A DNA stretch of 64,000 nt from Halobaculum limi (GTDB lineage: Archaea > Halobacteriota > Halobacteria > Halobacteriales > Haloferacaceae), in assembly GCF_029490015.1 (NCBI RefSeq), contig NZ_CP120468.1, positions 186,001 through 250,000 on the forward strand, in the 5' to 3' direction. Positions 46,255 to 54,395 of the stretch are shown here, in pieces; within the stretch, counting starts at the first letter, position 1, and each line of letters opens with the position of its first letter. The notes below the pieces were generated by a model. That model was not told where the DNA came from. It made no database searches and worked only from the letters and a program-made list of their open reading frames with translations. The translations under genes and the position numbers were made by a program.

Positions 46255-47091
46255 ATGGACGTCTACGGACTCATCGGGAACCCAGTCGGCCACTCGCTGT
46301 CGCCGCCGATGCACGAGGCGGCGTACGAAGAATTGGGGCTGGACGCGCGATATGTCACCTTCGAACCCGCTCCCGACGCGGGCGCAGAAGCCGTCACCGC
46401 CGCGAAGTCGCTCGGTGTCGCGGGGCTGAACGTGACGGTGCCGTTCAAGCAGGACGTACTCGAAGCGGTCGACCCCGACGACCTCGCAGCTGAGGTGGGT
46501 GCCGTCAACACCGTCGACCTCCGGACGGACCCGCCGAGCGGGTACAACACCGACGTGGCGGGAGTCCAGCGAGCGTTCGACCACCACGGCGTCGACCGCG
46601 AGGGCGCGTCGGCCGTCGTCGTCGGCGCGGGTGGTGCGGGGCGGGCGGCCGCGTTCGCCCTCGCGGAGTCGTCGGTGACGCTCCACATCGCGAACCGGAC
46701 GGCGGAGAAGGCGACGTCGCTCGCGGAAGCGGTGCGGTCCTCGATCGGGGACGACCTCGACACACCGACGACGGTGACAGCGGGCGGCTTAGACTCGCTG
46801 GCGGAGACGGTCCCGACTGCCGATGTGCTGGTGAACGCGACGACCGTCGGGATGGAGTCCGACGAGACGCCCATCCCCGCTGATCTCTTGCACGGCAACC
46901 TCGCGGTGTTGGACGCGGTGTACGCGCCGTTGGAGACCCGCCTCCTTCGCGACGCCGCGGCGGCGGGTGCGACGACCGTCGACGGCGCGTGGATGCTGTT
47001 GTTTCAGGGCGTTGAGGCGTTCGAGCGGTGGACTGGGGAGGAGGCGCCGGTGGCGGTGATGAACGAGGCGCTTCGCGAACACTTGGAGTGA
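46255..47091 (+). CDS. aroE: Shikimate dehydrogenase
   Basis: A 278-aa enzyme reducing 3-dehydroshikimate to shikimate with NADPH in the chorismate pathway. The substrate-binding half has NPVGHSLSP near residue 9 and the catalytic Lys in NVTVPFKQ near 64; [10 protein letters not shown] carries the catalytic Asp. The cofactor loop is GAGGAGRAA near 125 followed by NRT, the NADP-binding Arg. A TATA-like ACTTATCC lies 26 nt upstream. It precedes, with one gene between, an operon that consumes chorismate. Confidence 0.95.
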   Translation: MDVYGLIGNPVGHSLSPPMHEAAYEELGLDARYVTFEPAPDAGAEAVTAAKSLGVAGLNVTVPFKQDVLEAVDPDDLAAEVGAVNTVDLRTDPPSGYNTDVAGVQRAFDHHGVDREGASAVVVGAGGAGRAAAFALAESSVTLHIANRTAEKATSLAEAVRSSIGDDLDTPTTVTAGGLDSLAETVPTADVLVNATTVGMESDETPIPADLLHGNLAVLDAVYAPLETRLLRDAAAAGATTVDGAWMLLFQGVEAFERWTGEEAPVAVMNEALREHLE

Positions 47092-47134
47092 ACGGAGGGT
47101 ATCAGCGGGCCTTCAGCCTGTTTTCTGGTTTTCG

Positions 47135-47158
47135 GGCGCTGGATTTTTAAAAAGCGCC
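47135..47158 (+). promoter_or_regulatory. TATA box bracketed by an inverted repeat
   Basis: The TATA box ATTTTTAAAAA (47143-47153) is centred 28 nt before the ATG at 47177. GGCGCT (47135-47140) and AGCGCC (47153-47158) form an inverted repeat exactly around it. Just upstream, TGTTTTCTGGTTTTC (47119-47133) is a T-rich terminator candidate for aroE. Confidence 0.5.
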
Positions 47159-47176
47159 GGCGTGGTTCCGTCCAAT

Positions 47177-48001
47177 ATGGGAATCCTTCAGTCGATCAAG
47201 CGTCTGCTCGGGTTCGGGAGCGAGCAAGACAACGGCGCACGGCAGACAGAGACGTCGGTGACGGTCGAACGCGAACGCGACAAACCGGACACCGAGACGG
47301 AAGCAGCGGTCAAAGGAACGGACGACGCAGACGAGGAGACCGCCGCCGAATCCGCTGAGTCCGAGGCGTCGGCGGCGTCGGTCGACGAGTCCGAACCCGA
47401 CGACGTCGCCGGGAGCGACCCAGCGGCGACGGACCACGACGAAGCGGAGGCAGTCGACGAACCCGTTGCTACCGAGACGGACGCCGACGCGTCGACCGGG
47501 TCGCTCGTCGACGAGGCGGAAGCCAGCGAGGACCCGGCCGCGGCAGCCGAACCGGCGGAAGCCGCCGGCCCCGAGTCCGAGGACATCACCACGGACGTCG
47601 ACGACGTCGACGTGGACGCCGAGGAAGCGGTCGATGAACCCGAGGAGTCTGTCGAGGACGACGCGGAAGCCGAAGCCGACGAAATTGAGGAAGCCGACGC
47701 TGGGGACGTCGACGCCGACGAGACAGATGCTGTCGACGACGACGCAGAATCGGCGGCAGACGACGACGTAGAATCCGCGGCCGACGAGGAAGACGAAGCC
47801 GAGGCTGACGACGACGACGGCGTTCCCGTCGACGAGATCAAAGGCATCGGCCCGGCGTACGCAGACCGCCTCGCAGAGTTGGACATCCACACGGTCGCGG
47901 ATCTGGCGGCCGCAGACGCCAGTGAGGTGGCCGAAGGGACGAGCGTCTCCGAGAAACGCGTGAACCGCTGGATCGACCGCGCGACCGAGTTCGAGTCGTA
48001 G
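47177..48001 (+). CDS. Acidic protein with C-terminal helix-hairpin-helix domain
   Basis: A 274-aa protein in three parts: a short basic/hydrophobic N-terminus (MGILQSIKRLLGFG), about 190 residues of extremely acidic low-complexity sequence, and a terminal 55-residue HhH domain (VDEIKGIGPAYADRLAELDI, then SVSEKRVNRWIDRA). HhH domains usually bind DNA non-specifically or mediate protein contacts. The N-terminal amphipathic stretch may bind membrane. ATG 47177 is fixed by the promoter; no function is known. Confidence 0.85.
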   Translation: MGILQSIKRLLGFGSEQDNGARQTETSVTVERERDKPDTETEAAVKGTDDADEETAAESAESEASAASVDESEPDDVAGSDPAATDHDEAEAVDEPVATETDADASTGSLVDEAEASEDPAAAAEPAEAAGPESEDITTDVDDVDVDAEEAVDEPEESVEDDAEAEADEIEEADAGDVDADETDAVDDDAESAADDDVESAADEEDEAEADDDDGVPVDEIKGIGPAYADRLAELDIHTVADLAAADASEVAEGTSVSEKRVNRWIDRATEFES

Positions 48002-48046
48002 TCGGCGAACCGAACCCGCTTTTTCCTCCCCGTGGCACGGACAGGT

Positions 48047-49654
48047 ATGGAGACGGTCACCGACCGCAAACGGTTCCGAGCGCTCGCGGCCGACGCCCCG
48101 CCCGACGCCCGGATTCCCGTCGAGTGCCGGGTCGCGGTCGCGGACCCGTTCGACGCCTACCGCCGGGGCCGTCACGCCGACCGGCCGGGCGCGTTCTACG
48201 AGACGACGGGCGGCCAGTCGGGGTGGGGCTACTTCGGCGTCGACCCGGTCGAGACGCTGACCGTCGGCCCCGACGCCGTCGTCCGCGACCCCGACCATCC
48301 GGGCCACGGCGACTACGCCGCGCCGTCGCCGACGCTGGAAGCGCTCGACGGCCGCCTCGACGGCGAGACGCTCGTGCGCGGCGACTGCGACGTGCCGTAC
48401 CCCTGTGGCGTCCTCGGGTGGCTCTCGTACGACGTGGCCCGCGAACTGGAGTCGTTCCCCACCGACGGCGCGGTCGACGACCGCGGCCTCCCACGGTTGC
48501 AGGCGGGCGTGTACGCCACGCTCGCCGCGTGGGAGGAACCACGCGACGAGGACGGCGAGACAGTCCTTCGGATCACCTCCTGCCCCCGACTCGCTGACCA
48601 CCCGGACGCCGACGCCGCGTACGACGCCGGACACGCGGCGGCGGAGTCGCTTGCGACCCGCGCACTCGATGGCGACCCGTCGATCGGACCCCCGCCAGCG
48701 ACCGCCGCCGACGCCGTCCGTTTCGAGAGCGACTGCGGCCGCGACGCCTACGCCGACCGTGCCCGCCGCGTCAAAGAGTCGATCCGTGCTGGCGACACCT
48801 TCCAAGCGAACGTGAGCCAGCGGCTCGAAGCGCCCGCCGCAGTTCACCCCGTCACCGCCTACGCCGCGTTGCGGGCGCGCAATCCCGCGCCGTACTCCGG
48901 CTTGGTTGAGTTTCGCGGCGTCGACCTCGTGAGTGCGAGCCCCGAACTCCTCTTGCGACGCGACCCCGGCGACACAGACGCCGCCGCGAGCGACAACGCG
49001 GTTCGACTCGAAACGGAACCCATCGCGGGCACGCGACCCCGCGGCGGCGACGCCGACGCCGACGACGCCCTCGAAGCCGAACTGACGGGCGACGAGAAAG
49101 AGCGTGCGGAACACGCGATGCTGGTCGACCTCGAACGCAACGACCTCGGGAAGGTGAGTCGCTACGGCAGCGTCTCGGTGCCGGAGTACCGCCGTGTCGA
49201 CCGCTACTCGGAGGTGATGCACCTCGTCTCGCTGGTGGAGGGCACCGAACGCGTCGACCGCTCGATAGCCGACACACTCGCGGCGGTGTTTCCCGGCGGC
49301 ACCATCACCGGCGCGCCGAAGCCCAAGACTATGGACATCATCGACTCGCTGGAGGGCACCCGCCGCGGGCCCTACACCGGGTCGATGTTCGCGGCGGGGT
49401 TCGACGGCCGCCTCGTCGCCAACATCGTCATCCGCACGCTCGTGCGCACGGGCGACCGCTACCACCTCCGCGTCGGCGCGGGCATCGTCCACGACTCCGA
49501 CCCCGAGGCGGAGTACGAGGAGACGCTGGCGAAGGCGCGAGCGCTCGTTCGATCGGTGGACGATGCTCTCGATGGCCGGATGGAACTCGCCGACGACGAG
49601 AGCGTCGACGGAGAGACGGCCGGCGAGGAGACGGACTCGGAGGTGGGCGAGTGA
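48047..49654 (+). CDS. pabB: Chorismate-utilising component I (PabB/TrpE family)
   Basis: A 535-aa chorismate-binding enzyme acting with the amidotransferase encoded next. Conserved catalytic segments: [11 protein letters not shown] near residue 250, [10 protein letters not shown] near 296, [10 protein letters not shown] near 325, [13 protein letters not shown] near 360, GTITGAPKP near 420 and the C-terminal [17 protein letters not shown]. The PIAGT alanine (codon 49025-49027) is the residue of anthranilate synthase; aminodeoxychorismate synthase normally has Lys there. Downstream pabA and pabC-like genes argue for p-aminobenzoate synthesis, so the exact product is uncertain. ATG 48047 is preferred to GTG 48032. 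Confidence 0.85.
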   Translation: METVTDRKRFRALAADAPPDARIPVECRVAVADPFDAYRRGRHADRPGAFYETTGGQSGWGYFGVDPVETLTVGPDAVVRDPDHPGHGDYAAPSPTLEALDGRLDGETLVRGDCDVPYPCGVLGWLSYDVARELESFPTDGAVDDRGLPRLQAGVYATLAAWEEPRDEDGETVLRITSCPRLADHPDADAAYDAGHAAAESLATRALDGDPSIGPPPATAADAVRFESDCGRDAYADRARRVKESIRAGDTFQANVSQRLEAPAAVHPVTAYAALRARNPAPYSGLVEFRGVDLVSASPELLLRRDPGDTDAAASDNAVRLETEPIAGTRPRGGDADADDALEAELTGDEKERAEHAMLVDLERNDLGKVSRYGSVSVPEYRRVDRYSEVMHLVSLVEGTERVDRSIADTLAAVFPGGTITGAPKPKTMDIIDSLEGTRRGPYTGSMFAAGFDGRLVANIVIRTLVRTGDRYHLRVGAGIVHDSDPEAEYEETLAKARALVRSVDDALDGRMELADDESVDGETAGEETDSEVGE

Positions 49655-50241
49655 CCCGCGTCCTCGTCGTCGACAACTACGACTCGTTCGCGTACAACCT
49701 CGTGCAGTACGTCGGCGAACTCGCCGACGAGGTGCTGGTCCGGCGCAACGACCGCGTCGACGTCGACGGCATCCGCGACCTCGACCCGGACGGCGTCGTC
49801 GTCTCGCCCGGCCCGGGAACTCCAGCGGAGGCGGGCGTCTCCATCCCGGTGTTCGCGGAGTTGTCGTACCCGACGCTCGGCGTCTGTCTCGGTCATCAGG
49901 CGCTGTGTGCCGCCAACGGTGCCGAAGTGACGCTCGCGCCCGACGTGGTCCACGGGAAGCCCTCCGACGTGCGCCACGACGGCCGCGGCGTCTTCCGCGG
50001 CCTCCCCGACCGCGTCGAGGTGGGGCGGTACCACTCGCTGTGTGTCGAACACGACGCCGTTCCCAACACACTCACCGAGACTGCCCGCACCGACGACGAA
50101 CGCGAGGTGGTGATGGGCGTGCGCCACACCGACCGTCCGCACGTCGGCGTGCAGTTCCACCCCGAGAGCATTCTCACGCCCGACGGGAAGGCGATGGTCC
50201 GGAACTTCATCGACATCTGCGAGCGTGGGGGATTCCGATGA
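49651..50241 (+). CDS. pabA: Glutamine amidotransferase, component II (PabA/TrpG family)
   Basis: A 196-aa class I glutamine amidotransferase supplying ammonia to component I. The nucleophilic Cys is in GVCLGHQAL near residue 80, and the His/Glu pair in HPESI near 170; the oxyanion loop is SPGPGTP. It starts with GTG 49651 overlapping the component I stop (GTGA), and its own stop overlaps the next ATG, so all three proteins are made in fixed proportion. Confidence 0.93.
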   Translation: MTRVLVVDNYDSFAYNLVQYVGELADEVLVRRNDRVDVDGIRDLDPDGVVVSPGPGTPAEAGVSIPVFAELSYPTLGVCLGHQALCAANGAEVTLAPDVVHGKPSDVRHDGRGVFRGLPDRVEVGRYHSLCVEHDAVPNTLTETARTDDEREVVMGVRHTDRPHVGVQFHPESILTPDGKAMVRNFIDICERGGFR

Positions 50242-51221
50242 GCGACGACCTGCGGTACCACGTCGACGGCGACCTCGTGCCCGCGAGCGAGGCGTCGGTG
50301 TCGGTGCGCGACCGGGGCTTCCAGTACGGCGACGCCGCCTTCGAGACGGTTCGCACGTACGGCGGGACGCTCTGGCGGTGGGACGCCCACGTCGACCGCC
50401 TGTTCGACACGCTCGAGACGCTTGGGATGCCCGCCGACGAGATGGGCCTCTCGCGGCTCGACCTCCAAGCCCGTGTCCGCGACACCCTCCGCGCAAACGG
50501 CCTCCGCGACGCGTACGTGCGCCTGTCGGTCACGCGCGGGGAGACCGCCGGGTTCGCGCCGCCCGACGCCGCCGACACCGACCCGACGATAGTGATCCTC
50601 GTGAAGCCGCTTCCCCGCGGCGGCCGCAAGTCCGCGGGCGAGGAGTCGACGTGGGACGGCCCCGCAACCATCCAGACGGTGAAGACGAGACGGATGCCCG
50701 ACCGCGCGATTCCGAGCGACGCGAAGACGCACAACTACCTCAACAACGTCCTCGCCCGCGTCGAGACGCGCGTCACCGGCGCGGACGAGGCGGTGCTGCT
50801 CGACGACGAGGGGTACGTCGCCGAGTGTTCGACGGCGAACCTCTTCTTCGTCGCCGACGACGCCATTCGAACTCCGTCGCTGGAGGGGCCGGTCCTCCCT
50901 GGCGTTACCCGCGCAGAACTCCTCGACATCGCCCGCGAGGAGGGCTTCCCCGTCGAGGAGGGGCGGTACGAACCCGACGACGTGCGCGGGGCCGACGAGG
51001 CGTTCATCGCCTCGTCGATCCGCGAGATCCGACCCGTGGGCACGTACGACGGCGTCGATATCGGCGGCGGTCCGGTGACGACGCTGCTCTCGAAACTGTA
51101 CGACGACCGGGTAGAGCGCGAGTGTTACACGGGTGGCGACAGGGGCGGCGACGAGAGCGGCGACGGTGGGGGCACCGACAGTGACGACAGCGAACACGGG
51201 AACGCAGCAGCGGACGAGTGA
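50238..51221 (+). CDS. pabC: Class IV PLP enzyme, aminodeoxychorismate lyase-like
   Basis: A 327-aa fold-type IV PLP protein, the family of 4-amino-4-deoxychorismate lyase, branched-chain aminotransferase and D-amino-acid transaminase. VRDRGFQYGDAAFETV near residue 24 is the N-terminal motif; the PLP Lys is in SDAKTHNYLNN near 168; EGYVAECSTANLFF and VLPGVTRAELL follow. Operon position after component I and amidotransferase favours the lyase that forms p-aminobenzoate. A 35-residue acidic Gly-rich tail ends the protein, and the tnpB element begins right after its stop. Confidence 0.87.
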   Translation: MSDDLRYHVDGDLVPASEASVSVRDRGFQYGDAAFETVRTYGGTLWRWDAHVDRLFDTLETLGMPADEMGLSRLDLQARVRDTLRANGLRDAYVRLSVTRGETAGFAPPDAADTDPTIVILVKPLPRGGRKSAGEESTWDGPATIQTVKTRRMPDRAIPSDAKTHNYLNNVLARVETRVTGADEAVLLDDEGYVAECSTANLFFVADDAIRTPSLEGPVLPGVTRAELLDIAREEGFPVEEGRYEPDDVRGADEAFIASSIREIRPVGTYDGVDIGGGPVTTLLSKLYDDRVERECYTGGDRGGDESGDGGGTDSDDSEHGNAAADE

Positions 51222-51227
51222 CATCCT

Positions 51228-51247
51228 CCCCGTCGTAAACGACGGGG
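51228..51247. repeat. Right-end hairpin of the tnpB element
   Basis: 8-bp stem CCCCGTCG/CGACGGGG with a TAAA loop, 6 nt after the pabC stop codon. It would be the 3' part of the omega RNA and the transposase recognition hairpin. Confidence 0.75.
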
Positions 51248-51279
51248 CTTCCCGTGCCACAGGTGGGATATTTGCTGGT

Positions 51280-52530
51280 CTACGACACCACTTGTTCTCT
51301 CGTGTGAAACGTCCCGCTCTCGCGGTCGAACAAGTGTGTCGATGGCTGTGCCACACAGCCGTTACTCCTATCCTCGCCGTGAGGACTCGGAGTTATCTTC
51401 TGACGCATATTCTCCGCCCCGTTACAATCCGCGTTGGCTACTAGCTCACACGACGAGCAGACGTACAAACCACGTTCGACACGGTTCGACTTCGTGTCGT
51501 CACCACACCGTGAACACGTCTTCGACGTATCCCACTCGTTCTCTTTCAGCACCCCAACCCCTCGAATTTCGCCCTTGTAGTCGAGGTACTGGTAGATGCG
51601 GTCGAACGCCCACGTGTGGAGTTTCTTGTTGCCGGTCTTCCCCCAATCAGATTCGCGCACGTCTTCGGGCCAACTCACTGCAAGCGTGCCAACACCGCGT
51701 TCGACACACTCCGTGATGATGGCGTCTGTCAGCGTGTGGTAAAAGTGCGTCTCGCGGTCAGCGAGTTTCCTGCGTGCCCACATCGACTGCTCCGACGGCT
51801 CGCCCTCACCCTCAGTGTCGTACTCGGCTCGCGTGAAGTAGTGCTTGTCCTGCTTGAGCGAGTTACCGGGGTAGAGAACGTATTCGTCTGGGAACGCGAC
51901 CGTGGCGATGTTTGTGATACCGAGGTCAATACCGGCCACTTGGTCGCCCTCAGAGTCGGTGGTTTCGAGTTCGACTTTACAGACGAAGTGCATTTCCCAC
52001 TCGTCACCGTTCCAGACGGCGCGAACGTTCTGTACCTTGTTGACTTCCGAAAGGTCAACGTCGGGCCGAGTCTGGTACTCACAGAGGATGAAGTCTGAGA
52101 AGTGTTCTTTGAGGTTCGAGCCTTTCGAGAGTCGAACGCGATTGTTCTCAGGGTCGTGTTTGAACCCGTCTTCTTTGAACGTGACTGTACTCTTGGGTCG
52201 GGTGTCGCCGTGTTTGCGGTAGCCAGGCGGATTCGCCTCGTCAAACTTGTGTCGCAGGTCGAACCACGACTGGAAAGCGTCAGAAAGTTCTTCAATGACT
52301 TTCTGACTGGATTGTGCGTTCAGGTTTTTCCAGCACGACTGGTTCTTCATATACGATTTAAGAGAACCTTCGTTGGGAATCTTACCGATTGCGTTCCAAA
52401 CTCGGTCGGCTGTCCATCGTGCGACGTTCCAGATTTTCGAGGCGGAATCGCCGAGCGAGTCGAGGCCATCGCGTACTTGTCGGTGGTTCTGGATGGAACC
52501 AACGTAGGTACGAGTGACCTGAATCGCCAT
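51280..52530 (-). CDS. tnpB: RNA-guided endonuclease TnpB
   Basis: A 416-aa TnpB, the transposon-encoded RNA-guided nuclease related to Cas12. RuvC residues: D202 in AGIDLGITN and D368 in NADCNGAEN. The middle acidic residue lies in TLAVSWPEDVRE (282-293), which is unusual; E289 is the likely candidate. The zinc ribbon is intact: CSRC at 339-342 and CSSC at 358-361. The C-terminal tail (PHGEDRSNGC onward) is one seen in many haloarchaeal TnpBs. Full length, no frameshift. TATA-like GCATTAAC lies about 27 nt before the ATG. Confidence 0.94.
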   Translation of the reverse strand: MAIQVTRTYVGSIQNHRQVRDGLDSLGDSASKIWNVARWTADRVWNAIGKIPNEGSLKSYMKNQSCWKNLNAQSSQKVIEELSDAFQSWFDLRHKFDEANPPGYRKHGDTRPKSTVTFKEDGFKHDPENNRVRLSKGSNLKEHFSDFILCEYQTRPDVDLSEVNKVQNVRAVWNGDEWEMHFVCKVELETTDSEGDQVAGIDLGITNIATVAFPDEYVLYPGNSLKQDKHYFTRAEYDTEGEGEPSEQSMWARRKLADRETHFYHTLTDAIITECVERGVGTLAVSWPEDVRESDWGKTGNKKLHTWAFDRIYQYLDYKGEIRGVGVLKENEWDTSKTCSRCGDDTKSNRVERGLYVCSSCELVANADCNGAENMRQKITPSPHGEDRSNGCVAQPSTHLFDRESGTFHTREQVVS

Positions 52531-52628
52531 ACATAGCCTATATCCAAGTAGTTAGTTAATGCTACGATTAGCGTGGAATATCCGGTCTGTCATCGACGGT
52601 GGACTGCATAGGAAGTGTCGGATTCACT

Positions 52629-52646
52629 CCCGCCGTAAACGGCGGG
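52629..52646. repeat. Left-end hairpin of the tnpB element
   Basis: 7-bp stem CCCGCCG/CGGCGGG with a TAAA loop, about 100 nt upstream of the tnpB start, in the same strand orientation as the right-end hairpin. Confidence 0.72.
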
Positions 52647-52704
52647 ATTCTCTCCTAGCAGGAAGATAGGGAGGCATACAAGCCTGCCCACCCTCACGTC
52701 GCGT

Positions 52705-53133
52705 ATGGACGAGGCCGCACGCGTCGTCGACGCCGACGACGTGGTCGAAGGCGAGACGCTGTTGTTCACGGTCCGAGACGACGACGGCGACCTGGGCGAG
52801 GCGTTCTGCACCCGCCTGTCGGACGACACGGTCGTCGCGTACCGTAACTACTGCCAGCACTGGACGGACGTACACCTCGACAACGGCGACGGCGCGCGGG
52901 TGACGAACGGCGAAGTGTGGTGTCAAAAACACGGCGCGACGTTCCAACTCGACACTGGGTACTGCGACTTCGGCCCCTGCGAGGGGTCGGTGATGGAGTC
53001 GGTCGACGTCGTCGTCGCCGACGGCGGCGTCTACCTCGCAGACGACGAGTACGACTTCGAGCATCGGGGGCCGAGCGGCGTCGACAGCGACGCCGGAACC
53101 GGGGGCGGCCGAATCGACTTCACCGGGAACTGA
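52705..53133 (+). CDS. Rieske-type [2Fe-2S] ferredoxin-like protein
   Basis: A 142-aa soluble Rieske protein. The cluster ligands are in NYCQHWTD (C-x-H, near residue 50) and VWCQKHGATF (C-x2-H, near 72), the usual CxH...CxxH pattern, followed by a Gly-Tyr-rich GYCDFGPCEG. No membrane anchor is present, so it resembles the ferredoxin or N-terminal part of Rieske oxygenase systems rather than a cytochrome bc subunit. No oxygenase is adjacent. A TATA-like GCATACAAG lies 28 nt upstream, just outside the mobile element. Confidence 0.9.
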   Translation: MDEAARVVDADDVVEGETLLFTVRDDDGDLGEAFCTRLSDDTVVAYRNYCQHWTDVHLDNGDGARVTNGEVWCQKHGATFQLDTGYCDFGPCEGSVMESVDVVVADGGVYLADDEYDFEHRGPSGVDSDAGTGGGRIDFTGN

Positions 53134-53168
53134 ACGAGGAGTCGTGACCGCGTGTCGGTCGCCGCACC

Positions 53169-53615
53169 TCACTCGGTGGACAACGCGGTCTCTGCCGCAC
53201 CGAGGTCGGCGTCGACCGCGTCGCGCATCGCTTCGACGACGACCGTCGGATCTGCACCGGGGTCGAGCGAGACGAACAGTCCCTCGCGCCCGGTGTACAC
53301 GCGGACAACCGTGAGGTAGTCCAGTCCGGTGGCGATGTACTCGACGCCGTTAGCGATGGGGAACAAGTCGTCGACGACCAGTCCAATCTCGGAGAAGTCG
53401 ATGCCGGCGTACTCGTGGATACGGTCGAAGTGCGCAGTCATCTCCTCGTCGTCGCGGTAAAACGAGTGCGTCAGGTCGTCGACGTACGCCAACTCGTACG
53501 TCTCGGGCGTAAAGGGCGCGACGACGTGCAGCGAGTCTGCGTCGTCGAGTGCGTCTTCGATGGCCGCGATAACCGCGTCCACGTCGAACGAAACGACAGA
53601 CTCACTCGTGGTCAT
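53169..53615 (-). CDS. Haloarchaeal protein of unknown function, alpha/beta
   Basis: A 148-aa acidic protein with alternating strands and helices (VVSFDVDAVIAAIEDAL, LHVVAPFTPETYELAYVDD, IGLVVDDLFPIANGVEY, REGLFVSLDPG). No catalytic motif is recognised; it resembles small haloarchaeal sensors or regulators of unknown role. ATG 53615 is used; the frame extends to 53663 with basic residues near the tRNA gene and is not favoured. Its 3' end converges on the Rieske gene. Confidence 0.75.
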   Translation of the reverse strand: MTTSESVVSFDVDAVIAAIEDALDDADSLHVVAPFTPETYELAYVDDLTHSFYRDDEEMTAHFDRIHEYAGIDFSEIGLVVDDLFPIANGVEYIATGLDYLTVVRVYTGREGLFVSLDPGADPTVVVEAMRDAVDADLGAAETALSTE

Positions 53616-53697
53616 ACGTGTCCGGGTTGCGGTGTGCCGTGAAATAGCCCACGGTCCCCTCAAGCAGTGAAGAACGCGTAGAACGGTCGGCCAGGTA

Positions 53698-53772
53698 TAG
53701 CGGGAGGTAGATTTGAACTACCGATCTCCGGGTTATGAGCCCGGCGGAATCTCCTGGCTATCCCATCCCGCT
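53698..53772 (-). tRNA. Initiator tRNA-Met (CAT)
   Basis: A complete cloverleaf on the minus strand. Acceptor AGCGGG pairs with CCCGCT, so the first pair is A1-U72, and the anticodon loop CTCATAA has anticodon CAT inside a stem with the GGG/CCC pairs of initiators. The T-arm reads GGTAGTTCAAATCTACC. Discriminator A is at 53698 and the CCA end is not encoded. There is no intron. A1-U72 and the G-C-rich anticodon stem identify it as the initiator rather than the elongator. Confidence 0.94.
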
Positions 53773-53794
53773 ACCAGAGTAGAACGCACCGCGA

Positions 53795-53803
53795 CTTGTA
53801 AGG
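53795..53803 (-). promoter_or_regulatory. TATA-like box of the tRNA-Met gene
   Basis: CCTTACAAG on the minus strand, centred 27 nt before the mature 5' end of the tRNA. Confidence 0.45.
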
Positions 53804-53828
53804 GTTGTGTTTCACATCCCGCCGCCGT

Positions 53829-53845
53829 GTGCGTGTTTCACGCAC
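53829..53845. terminator. Hairpin after the GtrA gene
   Basis: GTGCGTG-TTT-CACGCAC, a 7-bp stem with a 3-nt loop, located 8 nt past the gtrA-family stop on the minus strand and upstream of the tRNA promoter. A likely boundary between the two transcription units. Confidence 0.5.
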
Positions 53846-53852
53846 CCGCGAG

Positions 53853-54395
53853 TCACTCCAGCACGCGCCAGGTGAACACGCTCTCGGCGACATAGTTGAG
53901 CGTGAGGCCGACGCCGATGCCGACGAGGTTGGCCACGGTGGGCCAGAGGTCCCGACCGGCGACGACGAGCGTCAGGTCCGTCTGTGCGGTGAGCAGCCAC
54001 AGCGTCGCGAACGCGACCGAGAGGCCGCCGATGCGGACGAGGTGTGAGCGACCCCACCGCCGCGCGAGTGCGAACGCTCCCGCCGCACCCTCCTTGCCGA
54101 ACGTGTAGCGGTCGTTGAGCAGGAACATCAGCGAGATGGATGCCTCCGCACCGACGGCTTTCGCCGCCAGCGGCGACGCGGCAACGGTGGTCGTGAGGAG
54201 GGCGACGATGACCGTCTCCAGCGTCGCGCCGGCGACGCCGACGGAGACGAACTGTCCGATGCGGACGCCCGACACGAGCGCAGTCAGCCCGGATTCAGCG
54301 TCTGCATCGGCGTCCGTGTTCGTGCCCGACCCGGCGTCGGTTGCCGTCCCGGTGTCGGTTCCGCCGTCGGGCGTCGCGTCGATGTCGCCGCTCAT
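53853..54395 (-). CDS. GtrA-family membrane protein
   Basis: A 180-aa GtrA-like protein with four membrane helices (from residue 47) after a 40-residue Asp/Thr-rich disordered leader. IGQFVSVGVAGATLET and the terminal LNYVAESVFTWR are family hallmarks. GtrA proteins are thought to help move polyprenyl-linked sugars across the membrane. ATG 54395 overlaps the stop of the glycosyltransferase gene by 4 nt, so the two products probably work as a pair. Confidence 0.9.
   Translation of the reverse strand: MSGDIDATPDGGTDTGTATDAGSGTNTDADADAESGLTALVSGVRIGQFVSVGVAGATLETVIVALLTTTVAASPLAAKAVGAEASISLMFLLNDRYTFGKEGAAGAFALARRWGRSHLVRIGGLSVAFATLWLLTAQTDLTLVVAGRDLWPTVANLVGIGVGLTLNYVAESVFTWRVLE

Larger units (their letters stand above)
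51222..52660 (-). mobile_element. IS200/IS605-family tnpB-only element (IS1341-like)
   Basis: Contains one gene, tnpB, and no tnpA. Each end carries a hairpin with the same loop and orientation: CCCCGTCG-TAAA-CGACGGGG (51228-51247) at the right end (3' of tnpB) and CCCGCCG-TAAA-CGGCGGG (52629-52646) at the left end. The right end begins directly after the pabC stop; the left end stops before the promoter of the Rieske gene, near 52660. The exact boundaries are inferred. The guide-RNA (omega/reRNA) for TnpB would be encoded at the 3' end of tnpB through the right hairpin. Without tnpA, movement would need a transposase in trans. Confidence 0.8.

Noticed and set aside
47147-50071. 974-codon open frame on the minus strand
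   Set aside because: It lies antisense to the HhH, pabB and pabA genes. Its translation is Arg/Val/Gly-rich without domains and lacks the acidic halophilic composition; such shadow frames are expected at this GC content.
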